Shown here: positions 1-5,485 of the stretch, piece after piece
Position numbering within the stretch: the first letter of the stretch is position 1
How the letters are laid out: every line of letters begins with the position of its first letter
Assembly: GCA_030633635.1 (NCBI GenBank)
Contig: DAOVSA010000032.1
Span: 1-6,595, forward strand
Direction of reading: 5' to 3'
From: Candidatus Altarchaeota archaeon
GTDB taxonomy: Archaea > Altiarchaeota > Altiarchaeia > IMC4 > DAOVSA01
Length of the DNA: 6,595 nucleotides
Translations under genes and position numbers: made by a program
The notes under the pieces: generated by a model
The model's input: only the letters and a program-made list of their open reading frames with translations
Database searches by the model: none
Told to the model about the DNA's origin: nothing

Positions 1-246
1 ATCTGCCTTTTCTATCTTAGGGTATATGGATGGCTTGCAGGTATGAGCAGTATTTGCTATTTTCTGTTCGTCTTTTGCAGAGCATCCCACAATTTCTCCA
101 TCGTCGGAAACTCCGATCAGGATGATTCCATTATTGCTATTGACAAAAGAACAGATACTTTTACCCACCTCTACGGTATCCCTTGTGAATTCCAGATTCT
201 GGCTTTCTCTCTTTTCGATTAATTTATCTATCTCTTTTGACAGCAT
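1..246 (-). CDS. AlbA_2/Schlafen-like putative transcriptional regulator, N-terminal part (runs off left edge)
   Basis: The minus strand from ATG at 246 stays open for 82 codons to the first base of the window, so the gene is partial. The protein begins MLSKEIDKLIEKRESQNLEF and continues with NSNNGIILIGVSDDGEIVG (residues 36-54) and PSIYPKIE (72-79). This ESxxLEF, then NGGxxxIGVxDDGxIxG, then IYPxIE order is the signature of the AlbA_2 (Schlafen-type, COG2865) putative nucleic-acid-binding domain. That domain normally heads a 400-500 aa protein with a C-terminal ATPase-like or winged-helix part, which would lie outside the window. A stop two codons upstream fixes the longest start. No ribosome site is visible, but the start lies inside the preceding 40-codon frame (224-346), so coupled translation is possible. 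The family call is from motif recognition; the target is unknown. Confidence 0.8.
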   Translation of the reverse strand, partial: MLSKEIDKLIEKRESQNLEFTRDTVEVGKSICSFVNSNNGIILIGVSDDGEIVGCSAKDEQKIANTAHTCKPSIYPKIEKAD

Positions 247-346
247 TTTTTATCGCTATTACGGCTTTTTCTGGCTGGTCTGGTTTGTAGTTTTCCTTTA
301 TTGCCTTGCATAGTTCTGTGTATTTTCTAAGGGTGAAGTCTCCCAT
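224..346 (-). pseudogene. 40-codon stub resembling the N-terminus of a polysaccharide deacetylase
   Basis: One base after the FemAB stop codon an ATG (346) opens a 40-codon frame ending at TAA 224. Its first ~21 residues (MGDFTLRKYTELCKAIKENY) match my memory of the opening of archaeal polysaccharide-deacetylase-like proteins (F-T-L-x-x-Y-x-E-L-C-x-A-I), which precedes the catalytic HD motif. The rest (EKAVIAIKNAVKRDR) does not continue that domain, and no metal-binding motif follows. The frame overlaps the AlbA_2 start by 23 bases. I infer that a deacetylase gene once followed FemAB and was cut down by deletion. A real short peptide is the alternative. The assignment rests on a short stretch and is tentative. 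Confidence 0.4.
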
Positions 347-347
347 T

Positions 348-1394
348 TTAAGCAAGATGTTTTAAAATTTTAGGCCCCACTGTTTTTGATATTGAAGTGG
401 GCACATTCTTCCAGAAGTTGGTCATTAATTTGTATCTGAGGCTGGATCTATTGCTTGATGTTAGTTTCGGTATTGTTGGATAGTAATAGTAAGGAAGTTC
501 ATGATTTTCCGTATTCCATCTTTTCTTGAAGCTTAGTAAACCTCGGTCATCCCAGGGGGTTCTACCAAAGTCGAAATATCCAAGGTTGTTTTTACAGCCA
601 GATTCTATGGCACTCCACAGGAGGAGGTTGTTTGACCCTAGATTCAGAAATTTGTCATCTGATGCGCCATAGGCGTAAAGAAGGGTATCTTTGAAATTGA
701 ACAGGATTATTGCAGCGATTGTTTCACTGTTATACTCTGCAAGTAATAGATTTATAAAGTTCGGATGCATATGCTCCCAGATTTTCTCGAAGAATCTGAA
801 ATCTTGGGTGGGAACGCCATGTTTCTTCCGGGTCTTTACGTTTAGATTATAAAATGATTTTAGATCCTGAATTGAATCTGCCTGTCTTACCCTTAGATTG
901 TTGCTCTTTGCCTTTTTCACGGATCTTCTTATGCTGTTTTTGTGGAGTTTACCCCAGATCTCCTTGGGATTATCTGTGAGCTTTAATATGGAGGAGATGT
1001 AGTATTTATCCTCAAACATACCTGTTCTGGAAATGACTTTTCTTGAAAGATTTTGTTGCATCTTTAGCTCGAGGTATTTGCAACCAAGCTCTGCGGATTT
1101 TTCTTTTGCTGCCTTAATGAGTTTTTCCATAACTTTATCAGAGGTTGCGATCGGACCTCCCAAGTAGGAAAATGGCAAAGATACTAATCTGTTGCCGGTG
1201 ATGAAGCTTTTGACCTGGAACAGGGGGAGAATTCCCTGAATCTGATTATTTTCTTTTGCAATGAGGTAACAGGGTTTGTAATTATAGGTCTCTTCGAGGA
1301 CCTTTTTCCACTCTAAGGTATGGTAGATAGTACCTTTTTCAGAATTTTGGACGAATTCCTGCCAATTCTCTTCATCTTTCTTTGTCAGGAGCAT
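348..1394 (-). CDS. FemAB/GNAT-like transferase associated with the archaeosortase operon
   Basis: This 348-aa soluble protein has the look of the FemAB / BioF2-like GNAT fold. The N-terminal half carries the HTLEWKKVLEETY and SLPFSYLGGP (72-81) segments. The middle carries the basic HKNSIRRSVKKA stretch (151-162). The C-terminal half has the family hallmark YFDFGRTPWDDRGLLSFKKR (273-292) followed by W293 and an aromatic LPYYYYP. FemX/FemAB enzymes transfer aminoacyl groups to peptidoglycan precursors, and a related family accompanies bacterial exosortase loci. In an archaeon with no murein the acceptor is unknown. The gene overlaps the end of the archaeosortase by 23 bases and has a GGAGAAAG ribosome site just before ATG 1394, so it is the third gene of the operon. 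Family call is strong; substrate is open. Confidence 0.85.
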   Translation of the reverse strand: MLLTKKDEENWQEFVQNSEKGTIYHTLEWKKVLEETYNYKPCYLIAKENNQIQGILPLFQVKSFITGNRLVSLPFSYLGGPIATSDKVMEKLIKAAKEKSAELGCKYLELKMQQNLSRKVISRTGMFEDKYYISSILKLTDNPKEIWGKLHKNSIRRSVKKAKSNNLRVRQADSIQDLKSFYNLNVKTRKKHGVPTQDFRFFEKIWEHMHPNFINLLLAEYNSETIAAIILFNFKDTLLYAYGASDDKFLNLGSNNLLLWSAIESGCKNNLGYFDFGRTPWDDRGLLSFKKRWNTENHELPYYYYPTIPKLTSSNRSSLRYKLMTNFWKNVPTSISKTVGPKILKHLA

Positions 1395-2226
1395 TTTCTT
1401 TCTCCGGTTTACGTGCTTTCTGTTCCTTTAGAAGCATGATGATGAAGAAATACCAGAAGATGATCATCCAGATGGTGAATAGGATCCAGCCGATGTGGGT
1501 GTGGGCGAACTTTACGTATTCGTATGATGCAGAATAATATCCGATCAGACAGACCGATGTTACCCTGATTATGTTTAAAAGATATGTTCCCATAAAACCG
1601 AGAGAGAAAAATACTGCCCATCTTCGGAAGATGTATGGGAAGGTAATTAGTACGAGGAGCATGGCAATGGTGAAAGCCCCCAGTGACCACATACCCGAGC
1701 AGGAGGTATCGATTCCTATACGCATTATAGTGCCTTCTCTAGCAGGGAATATCAGAGTATGTCCCCTTGTCTGTATCTCGATGAATAATCCAAGGATGGT
1801 TGAAACTATGTTGAATGTCAGATCGACTAATGGGGCAACTAATGATGCTAACTTGGGTCTGATGGTTCTGGATGCTATCGCAACCACAATTGGAATACTG
1901 GAAGGTAGCAAAAGGGGGCGAAATTCCAATAGAGCGAAGAATATTATGCTGATACCAGCAAGAAGGATTGACAGCTCTGGCATTCTGAATGATGGCATAT
2001 AAACGGAGAGTATGCATGCAGATAGCCCCATTAAAATGCAGGGAACCTTGAGAACTGTGGACAAACCCGGATTTTTTTCGTGCCTTGCTTTATATATCAC
2101 AATAACACCGACAGCCATCCATACGAATGGGAAGTACGACATTCCGACATGCAGAATGACCAATGAAGAAATAAGGCAGAGCATAACTGCCGCAAACCAT
2201 ATCTTTGCGATTTTGTACATATCCAT
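1372..2226 (-). CDS. artC: Archaeosortase (exosortase family transpeptidase-like membrane protease), PEF-CTERM type
   Basis: A polytopic membrane protein with the exosortase/archaeosortase core. Numbered from ATG 2226 (284 aa), the catalytic Cys176 lies in GIDTSCSGMWSL, Arg221 in TYLLNIIRVTSV, and a His (242 or 244) in FAHTHIGW before the last helix; the tail is short and charged. The family recognises C-terminal sorting signals of secreted proteins, removes the tail helix and is thought to couple the protein to a membrane lipid. The name artC is inferred from the PEF-type tails of the two substrates in the window, not from a profile search. The frame is open upstream to 2349, but those 41 residues lie inside the preceding gene in another frame and look unrelated. 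ATG 2226 (or 2220), two bases after that gene's stop, is the sensible start and implies coupled translation. Confidence 0.9.
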   Translation of the reverse strand: MDMYKIAKIWFAAVMLCLISSLVILHVGMSYFPFVWMAVGVIVIYKARHEKNPGLSTVLKVPCILMGLSACILSVYMPSFRMPELSILLAGISIIFFALLEFRPLLLPSSIPIVVAIASRTIRPKLASLVAPLVDLTFNIVSTILGLFIEIQTRGHTLIFPAREGTIMRIGIDTSCSGMWSLGAFTIAMLLVLITFPYIFRRWAVFFSLGFMGTYLLNIIRVTSVCLIGYYSASYEYVKFAHTHIGWILFTIWMIIFWYFFIIMLLKEQKARKPEKENAPDKER

Positions 2227-2228
2227 TT

Positions 2229-3176
2229 TTAATAGGGTATTAATATGAATGCAAGCACGCCGAAAAAAGTGGTTAACAGATACATCACCCACATTGCCTG
2301 ATGTTCTGTAACCCTGAAATAATAGGGAATGACCCACTTCAATGTCCACGGATTTGGAACCTCTATGGTTTCATCCTCCCTGATTTCGCCGAATTTTATC
2401 TCTCCTATTTTTTTAATTTTCCAGTAGACATACATCAGAAGGTTTATGATGTGAGGAATTAGAATAATAAAAGCAAAGACCTCCATGTTGTTCAAAATTA
2501 TTAGACCGCCGATAGCTGCTCCTACCATTAAGCTGCCTATATTGCCCCAGAAGATCTTTGCCGGATACGTGTTATAGTATAGAAAGGCTAAAGAAGCCCC
2601 GAAGATCGGCAGGATGTAATAAAGACTTGGAATTCCGTTCATCAGAAATGCCCGTGTGCTTACAAATAACAGGAGAATGTATGACAGACCACAGGATAAG
2701 CCATTGTAGCCGGAGTGCATATTTACTAGGTTGGCGACAACCATCAGATAAATAGGTGCGATCAGGTAGGGATATATAAGACCTAGCTCTATTTGCGTTA
2801 AACCTATCCAGAGTGTTGTATCCGTGTTCAGTACAGTGATTGGCAGTGCCAGGATGAAGGGTATAAAGATCTTCGTAGGTCTTCCAATATGGAGGAGGTC
2901 ATCTGCCAAGCCAAATAATGCAAATGTAAACACAATGAAATAGAAGATTAATACCTTATCCACAGATATAAGAAATTGTGAGACCATGAGAGAAGCCAAT
3001 GTCCCGGTAAGGATCGTCAAACCGCCCATTGTTGGGATAACGGGCTTGTTCTTTTTGTACATGTCTCTAACCGTAAAACCCTTATCGGTTGCCTTTCTGA
3101 TGAACTTGGGCGTGTACAGAAATGTAACGCAGAATCCAATTCCGAACATGAGTATCAATACTGTTAAATCATCCAT
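2229..3176 (-). CDS. Glycosyltransferase family 4 / MraY-WecA-AglH-like UDP-sugar:polyprenyl-phosphate sugar-1-phosphate transferase
   Basis: A 315-aa multi-pass membrane protein with the family's landmarks in order: DMYKKNKPVIPTMGG (38-52), the acidic pair in FGLADDLLHIGRPTKIF (D92, D93) that binds Mg and substrate, NMHSGYNGL (152-160) in place of the bacterial N-x-x-DG-x-N-GL, WGNIGSLMVGAAIGG (210-224), and PHIINLLMYVYWK (241-253) before the cytosolic loop. The length is normal. Such enzymes move HexNAc-1-phosphate from UDP onto dolichyl or undecaprenyl phosphate and start N-glycan or surface-polymer synthesis. The variant sugar-binding loop and the lack of a murein pathway favour the eukaryote/archaeal AglH-like branch; the sugar cannot be read from sequence. 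It is the first gene of the operon with the archaeosortase and FemAB. No ribosome site is seen before ATG 3176. Confidence 0.9.
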   Translation of the reverse strand: MDDLTVLILMFGIGFCVTFLYTPKFIRKATDKGFTVRDMYKKNKPVIPTMGGLTILTGTLASLMVSQFLISVDKVLIFYFIVFTFALFGLADDLLHIGRPTKIFIPFILALPITVLNTDTTLWIGLTQIELGLIYPYLIAPIYLMVVANLVNMHSGYNGLSCGLSYILLLFVSTRAFLMNGIPSLYYILPIFGASLAFLYYNTYPAKIFWGNIGSLMVGAAIGGLIILNNMEVFAFIILIPHIINLLMYVYWKIKKIGEIKFGEIREDETIEVPNPWTLKWVIPYYFRVTEHQAMWVMYLLTTFFGVLAFILIPY

Positions 3177-3210
3177 GGTAATCAGAGCTATTATGGATAT
3201 CGTTTAATCT

Positions 3211-3243
3211 ATGGTTATATATATTGTCCATTATGTATATAAA
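3211..3243 (-). promoter_or_regulatory. Probable promoter of the glycosyltransferase-archaeosortase-FemAB operon
   Basis: Read on the minus strand, two TATA-like boxes stand upstream of ATG 3176: TTTATATA (3243-3236) and TATATATAAC (about 3221-3212). Both are good archaeal TATA boxes. Starts about 25 bases downstream would give leaders of roughly 40 or 15 bases. The lack of a ribosome site fits a short or absent leader from the proximal box. Confidence 0.5.
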
Positions 3244-3303
3244 TGGCAAAGAGCTATGATATATAGGATTCATCGGTAATAAATAGCCAGTATGGTAGGT
3301 ATA

Positions 3304-3374
3304 ATAGAAAAATAGAAAAAGATCCAGAAAATTCTAAGAAAAATTAAGAAGGTGGAGAAAATTTATCTCTCCAC
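3304..3374 (-). terminator. Stem-loop plus T-rich tract after the PEF-CTERM gene
   Basis: On the minus strand, just after the stop at 3379, GTGGAGA (3374-3368) pairs perfectly with TCTCCAC (3358-3352) around a 9-base loop. It is followed by a long pyrimidine-rich, T-dominated tract down to about 3304. Archaeal termination is driven by T tracts, so this should separate the surface-protein transcript from the operon beyond it. Confidence 0.6.
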
Positions 3375-3378
3375 AGGT

Positions 3379-3921
3379 TTATTTCTTCTTTCTCCTTACT
3401 ACGTAGATCATACCCGGAACTAGGAGTGCGATCAATGCAACGGCTATCACTGATTCTGGGACTACTTCTAAACCGTGACCAACAGTAAAGTCGTCAACTC
3501 CGTCTGTACAGCTTGCTGCTGTTACACAGCCAATGGTACCCATCTTACCGTCTGGTGTACAGCCTATCGGTTTACAGCAGTCAATAACGACATCAAAGTA
3601 CCCTGTTTTATGAGCAGATGTCCATATCTTTCTTGGACCAAGATTTCCCAAAGCGTCTGTTGAAGTAATGTCCTTACCATCACCCTCATCAGCTAGGATT
3701 GCCTCTCCACCGGTCCATACTTGGTTTGTAACTATATAAATATAACAGGTTGCAGAAGTAGGAAGACCAGTTGCTTTGACGTACACATCGTCATTTACAT
3801 AGAAAGTTTGTACCAAACCACCGGAACTGTCTGATGCCCATACGTTAGGCAATGCTGCAGACACCGAACCAACTAAAACCATTAACATAGCCATCAAAAT
3901 CCCAATTTTCATAGTTTTCAT
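3379..3921 (-). CDS. Secreted PEF-CTERM-type surface protein with Cys-rich insert (archaeosortase substrate)
   Basis: A 180-aa protein with an N-terminal signal peptide (MKTMKIGILMAMLMVLVGSV, probable cut after SVSA at 22) and a tripartite sorting tail: VPES at 154-157, a hydrophobic helix 158-175, and RRKKK at 176-180. The middle resembles beta-sandwich domains of archaeal surface proteins, which follow the order VYVKATGLP, then GYFDVVID, then DGVDDF, then GLEVVPE. Between the last elements it carries CCKPIGC and further Cys at 132 and 138, six Cys in all with C59, possibly disulfide-linked outside the cell. It lies directly upstream of the archaeosortase operon on the same strand but has its own promoter and terminator. 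GAGGTGAT at 3938-3931 fixes ATG 3921 as the start. The S in place of F in PEF is a tolerated variant by inference. Confidence 0.88.
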   Translation of the reverse strand: MKTMKIGILMAMLMVLVGSVSAALPNVWASDSSGGLVQTFYVNDDVYVKATGLPTSATCYIYIVTNQVWTGGEAILADEGDGKDITSTDALGNLGPRKIWTSAHKTGYFDVVIDCCKPIGCTPDGKMGTIGCVTAASCTDGVDDFTVGHGLEVVPESVIAVALIALLVPGMIYVVRRKKK

Positions 3922-3930
3922 TTTTTTTAA

Positions 3931-3938
3931 ATCACCTC
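3931..3938 (-). promoter_or_regulatory. Strong ribosome binding site of the PEF-CTERM gene
   Basis: GAGGTGAT on the minus strand is a near-perfect match to the archaeal 16S anti-Shine-Dalgarno. It lies nine bases before ATG 3921 and favours that start over the second ATG at 3912. Confidence 0.8.
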
Positions 3939-3958
3939 GTTTTTGTTTAAAATCGTTT

Positions 3959-4048
3959 ATTATTTACCTTTCAATATATAAAAGCTGTTAATTATTTACC
4001 TTTTGATATATAAAAGATACTGATTATTTACCTTAGTTATATAAATAT
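3959..4048 (-). repeat. Three tandem 32-bp promoter units (TATA box plus AAGGTAAATAAT)
   Basis: On the minus strand AAGGTAAATAAT occurs exactly three times, with the plus-strand copies starting at 3959, 3991 and 4023, a strict 32-bp period. Each copy is preceded by a TATA box: TTTATATAAC, TTTTATATATC and TTTTATATATT. The unit therefore reads TATA-box, AAGG box, repeated. Thirty-two bases is close to three turns of DNA, so all boxes face the same side. The proximal TATA (3983-3974) would start transcription near 3950 and give a ~30-base leader holding the ribosome site. The array could be a triplicated promoter or an operator for a cooperative regulator. Confidence 0.8.
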
Positions 4049-4123
4049 CATATCTTTGTTAATATAAATGCCCCGATTTGGGTGAATTGTTTATTTTTGA
4101 GATTGAGATGGACGGTGTTACTA

Positions 4124-4318
4124 TTACGTATTTAGTATTAAATAACGGATTTTTCTTAAAGATTTCCCGGGTCTGGGTGGATATTTATCAAGAATTCTGC
4201 AACAGCCACCTCCACAAGGGGGCTTATAACGGATGGATTTGCCCTTGAATTCTTCCTCGCCTTCGATATTTCCGAAATCTTCGAAGATTCGCGAGCCGGG
4301 TTTCTGAACGATAAGCCC
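4124..4318 (-). pseudogene. Unrecognised Cys-rich reading frame without a start (relic)
   Basis: After an in-frame TGA (4321-4319) the minus strand is open for 64 codons to TAA 4124. The translation looks protein-like: VQKPGSRIFEDFGNIEG (4-20), then an acidic and lysine-rich part, then a Cys cluster PPCGGGCCRI (33-42) and DKYPPRPGK. No start codon follows the TGA, and no ribosome site is seen. Before the TGA the same frame reads RWMNSWVP, which may belong to the same ancestral protein. GC content is higher than in the flanks. I do not recognise the family. It could be a decayed gene or a chance frame. Confidence 0.3.
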
Positions 4319-4395
4319 TCAGGGAACCCAGGAATTCATCCACCGACATAAATAGATTTTCAATTCAGATAATTCAAGGCGAAGTATGGTTAACT

Positions 4396-4575
4396 CTACT
4401 CCTTCAATACCCTTCTGGTTTCTTCTAAGATATCAAATAGCGTGCCTCTTACATCTTTTCTATCCAGCCACTCAACCCCTGTATCGCCAATATACCTGTC
4501 TGCTTTTACCTCACTATATGGAATATCCCGATAGGGATTTTTTCCGAACAGCAAAATTCCCGCGATTGTGGGAAT
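4396..4575 (-). pseudogene. Internal fragment of a second AlbA_2/Schlafen-like protein
   Basis: The minus strand encodes 59 codons ending at TAG 4396. It starts IPTIAGILLFGKNPYRDIPY and ends with EWLDRKDVRGTLFDILEETR plus VLKE. The PTxAGxLLFGKNP block and the later DRKDxxGTLxxxIEET block are the characteristic middle of COG2865 regulators, downstream of the AlbA_2 domain. The N-terminal domain is missing: stops lie at 4594-4596 and just beyond, and no start codon is present. The protein also ends about where the family would continue for a hundred or more residues. It is therefore a relic. It belongs to the same family as the partial gene at 1-246 but covers a different part of the protein. 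Confidence 0.65.
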
Positions 4576-4613
4576 AACCTGGCCAGATGGAACTTACGGG
4601 AATTACATGATCA
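4576..4613 (+). repeat. Left copy of TWPDGTY-encoding direct repeat
   Basis: About 38 bases here match 5332-5372 at 31 positions, with one three-base gap. In the plus frame both copies read TWPDGTY, then N, then I after the gap, and all base differences inside TWPDGTY are synonymous. This suggests remnants of a duplicated coding region. The copy overlaps the upstream edge of the AlbA_2 relic on the other strand. Confidence 0.5.
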
Positions 4614-4633
4614 CTGATAGGGTACAAGAATCA

Positions 4634-4674
4634 TTTTATATCCCTGAAAAGAGAATAAATAATGGTGTGATGAG
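4634..4674 (+). promoter_or_regulatory. Probable promoter and ribosome site of the MNT-HEPN pair
   Basis: TTTTATAT (4634-4641) is a good TATA box placed so that transcription would start near 4665, close to the gene. GGTGTGATGAG (4665-4675) resembles the archaeal ribosome site and lies just before ATG 4677. The leader must be very short if both are used. Confidence 0.45.
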
Positions 4675-4676
4675 AA

Positions 4677-4982
4677 ATGAAAAACGTTATTGATGATAAT
4701 CGCTTAATGGATTTCAAAAAGAAGGTTGTTCCCATACTTAAAAGAAACAAGGTAGTGAGGGCAGGTATATTTGGCTCATTTGCAAGAGGAGAAGCTAAAA
4801 AGAAAAGTGATATCGATATCCTGATAAAGGTAAAGGCAAAGAAGTTTAGTTTGTTCGATTTGGTTGGTATCGAATTAGAATTAAAAAAAGTTCTGGAAAG
4901 AGACGTGGATTTGTTGACATATAAAGGGATTGATCTTCTCCTGAAAGAGAGAATCTTAGAGGATGAGGTAAGGATAATATGA
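4677..4982 (+). CDS. mntA: Minimal nucleotidyltransferase (MntA-type antitoxin)
   Basis: A 101-aa protein of the minimal nucleotidyltransferase fold. The canonical GSX10DXD active site is complete: G33-S34 in AGIFGSFARGEAKK, D45 and D47 in SDIDILI, and the third acidic residue D78 in ERDVDLLT. The C-terminal ERILEDEVRII is typical of the family. MntA antitoxins inactivate the partner HEPN toxin by transferring AMP to a Tyr beside its RNase motif; this is known for the family, not shown here. The stop overlaps the next start as ATGA (4979-4982), the usual coupled arrangement of the pair. The gene itself looks intact, although its partner is frameshifted. Confidence 0.88.
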   Translation: MKNVIDDNRLMDFKKKVVPILKRNKVVRAGIFGSFARGEAKKKSDIDILIKVKAKKFSLFDLVGIELELKKVLERDVDLLTYKGIDLLLKERILEDEVRII

Positions 4983-5322
4983 AAAAAGAGCCTTTGATTT
5001 TTGTTAAACATATATTGGAAATATAGAATCTTTTTCTCAGGGACTTTCTAAAAGTAAGTTTGAGAAGGATAGATTAAGACAGAGTGCAATCATTAGAGAA
5101 CTAGAGATAATCGGGGAGGCTGTAAAAAATTTACCGATAGACTTCACAGTTAAATATCCTCATGTCGAGTGGAGTAAGATCGCAGGCACTCGCGATAAAA
5201 TAATCCACCATTATTTCGGAATTGATGTTGATGTCATTTGGGATATTGTTAAATACGATTTGCCTGATCTGAAAAAGAAAATTAAGAAGATTTTAGATGA
5301 ATTGGAAAAAGACAGGGAATAG
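4979..5322 (+). pseudogene. hepT: HEPN-domain (HepT/DUF86) toxin, frameshifted
   Basis: From the overlapping ATG the frame reads MKKEPLIFVKHILEI and stops at TAG 5024. The rest of a normal HepT continues one frame back, from about 5020 to TAG 5322: NIESFSQGLSKSKF, then LRQSAIIRELEIIGEAVKNL and VEWSKIAGTRDKIIHHYF. The RNase motif RX4HXY is complete (R-DKII-HHY), including the Tyr that MntA AMPylates in characterised pairs. Compared with family members, about three residues are missing at the junction, so a loss of about ten bases explains the shift. No start codon exists for the downstream frame. The toxin is probably dead unless the shift is a sequencing error; the joined length would be about 114 aa, normal for HepT. 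Confidence 0.8.
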
Positions 5323-5467
5323 ATATGTTTCAACATGGCCTGATGGGACTTATTATGAGAATTGCACGATCAGTTTTATGCTGTTGTTTCTCGGGGCAGT
5401 ACTATTTTTATTTGTAAAAGGAGGCAGAGGAACTGTTGTCCTTGATTTCTCCTTCGAACTAAAGTAA
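5297..5467 (+). pseudogene. Short membrane-type reading frame carrying the second TWPDGTY copy (relic)
   Basis: A 56-codon frame overlaps the end of the HEPN gene: MNWKKTGNRYVSTWPDGTYY, then one hydrophobic segment (ISFMLLFLGAVLFLFV), KGGRG, and VVLDFSFELK before TAA 5465. One frame over, the sequence continues as KVNVKVTNNGNVSKL, which joins well in style to FELK and hints at a frameshifted surface-protein remnant. No ribosome site is seen for the ATG. It is probably not expressed as such. Confidence 0.25.
5332..5373 (+). repeat. Right copy of TWPDGTY-encoding direct repeat
   Basis: This copy begins ten bases after the HEPN stop and matches 4576-4613, so the two copies bracket the whole MNT-HEPN pair. 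The three-base insertion relative to the left copy keeps the reading frame. Confidence 0.5.
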
Positions 5468-5485
5468 ACGTGAAGGTGACAAACA

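Noticed and set aside
122..313. 63-codon plus-strand frame at the left edge
   Set aside because: Antisense to the AlbA_2 domain and the deacetylase-like stub; no motif or ribosome site.
1571..2248. Plus-strand frames of 143 and 78 codons opposite the archaeosortase
   Set aside because: Shadows of a membrane-protein gene with clear catalytic motifs on the other strand.
3959..4048. Possible CRISPR-like short repeats
   Set aside because: Three contiguous 32-bp units in which the whole unit, not only a repeat core, is similar; there are no unique spacers and no cas genes. TATA boxes in each unit point to a promoter array.
4319..4321. Selenocysteine read-through of TGA
   Set aside because: No SECIS-like structure or selenoprotein context seen, and the frame also lacks a credible start with a ribosome site.
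4224..4349. 41-aa Arg-rich minus-strand frame starting MSVDEF
   Set aside because: Composition is dominated by Arg from reading a better frame (4124-4318) out of phase; no ribosome site.
4386..4577. 63-codon plus-strand frame
   Set aside because: It is antisense to the AlbA_2-family fragment, has an unnatural composition and no ribosome site.
4631..5011. 126-codon minus-strand frame
   Set aside because: It is the complement of the MNT gene, whose active-site motifs are unmistakable; the minus product is a Ser/Phe-rich shadow.
4979..5030. Programmed -1 frameshift in the HEPN gene
   Set aside because: The slip would have to occur between 5008 and 5023, where no canonical slippery heptamer exists, and about three family residues are missing at the junction; a deletion explains it better.
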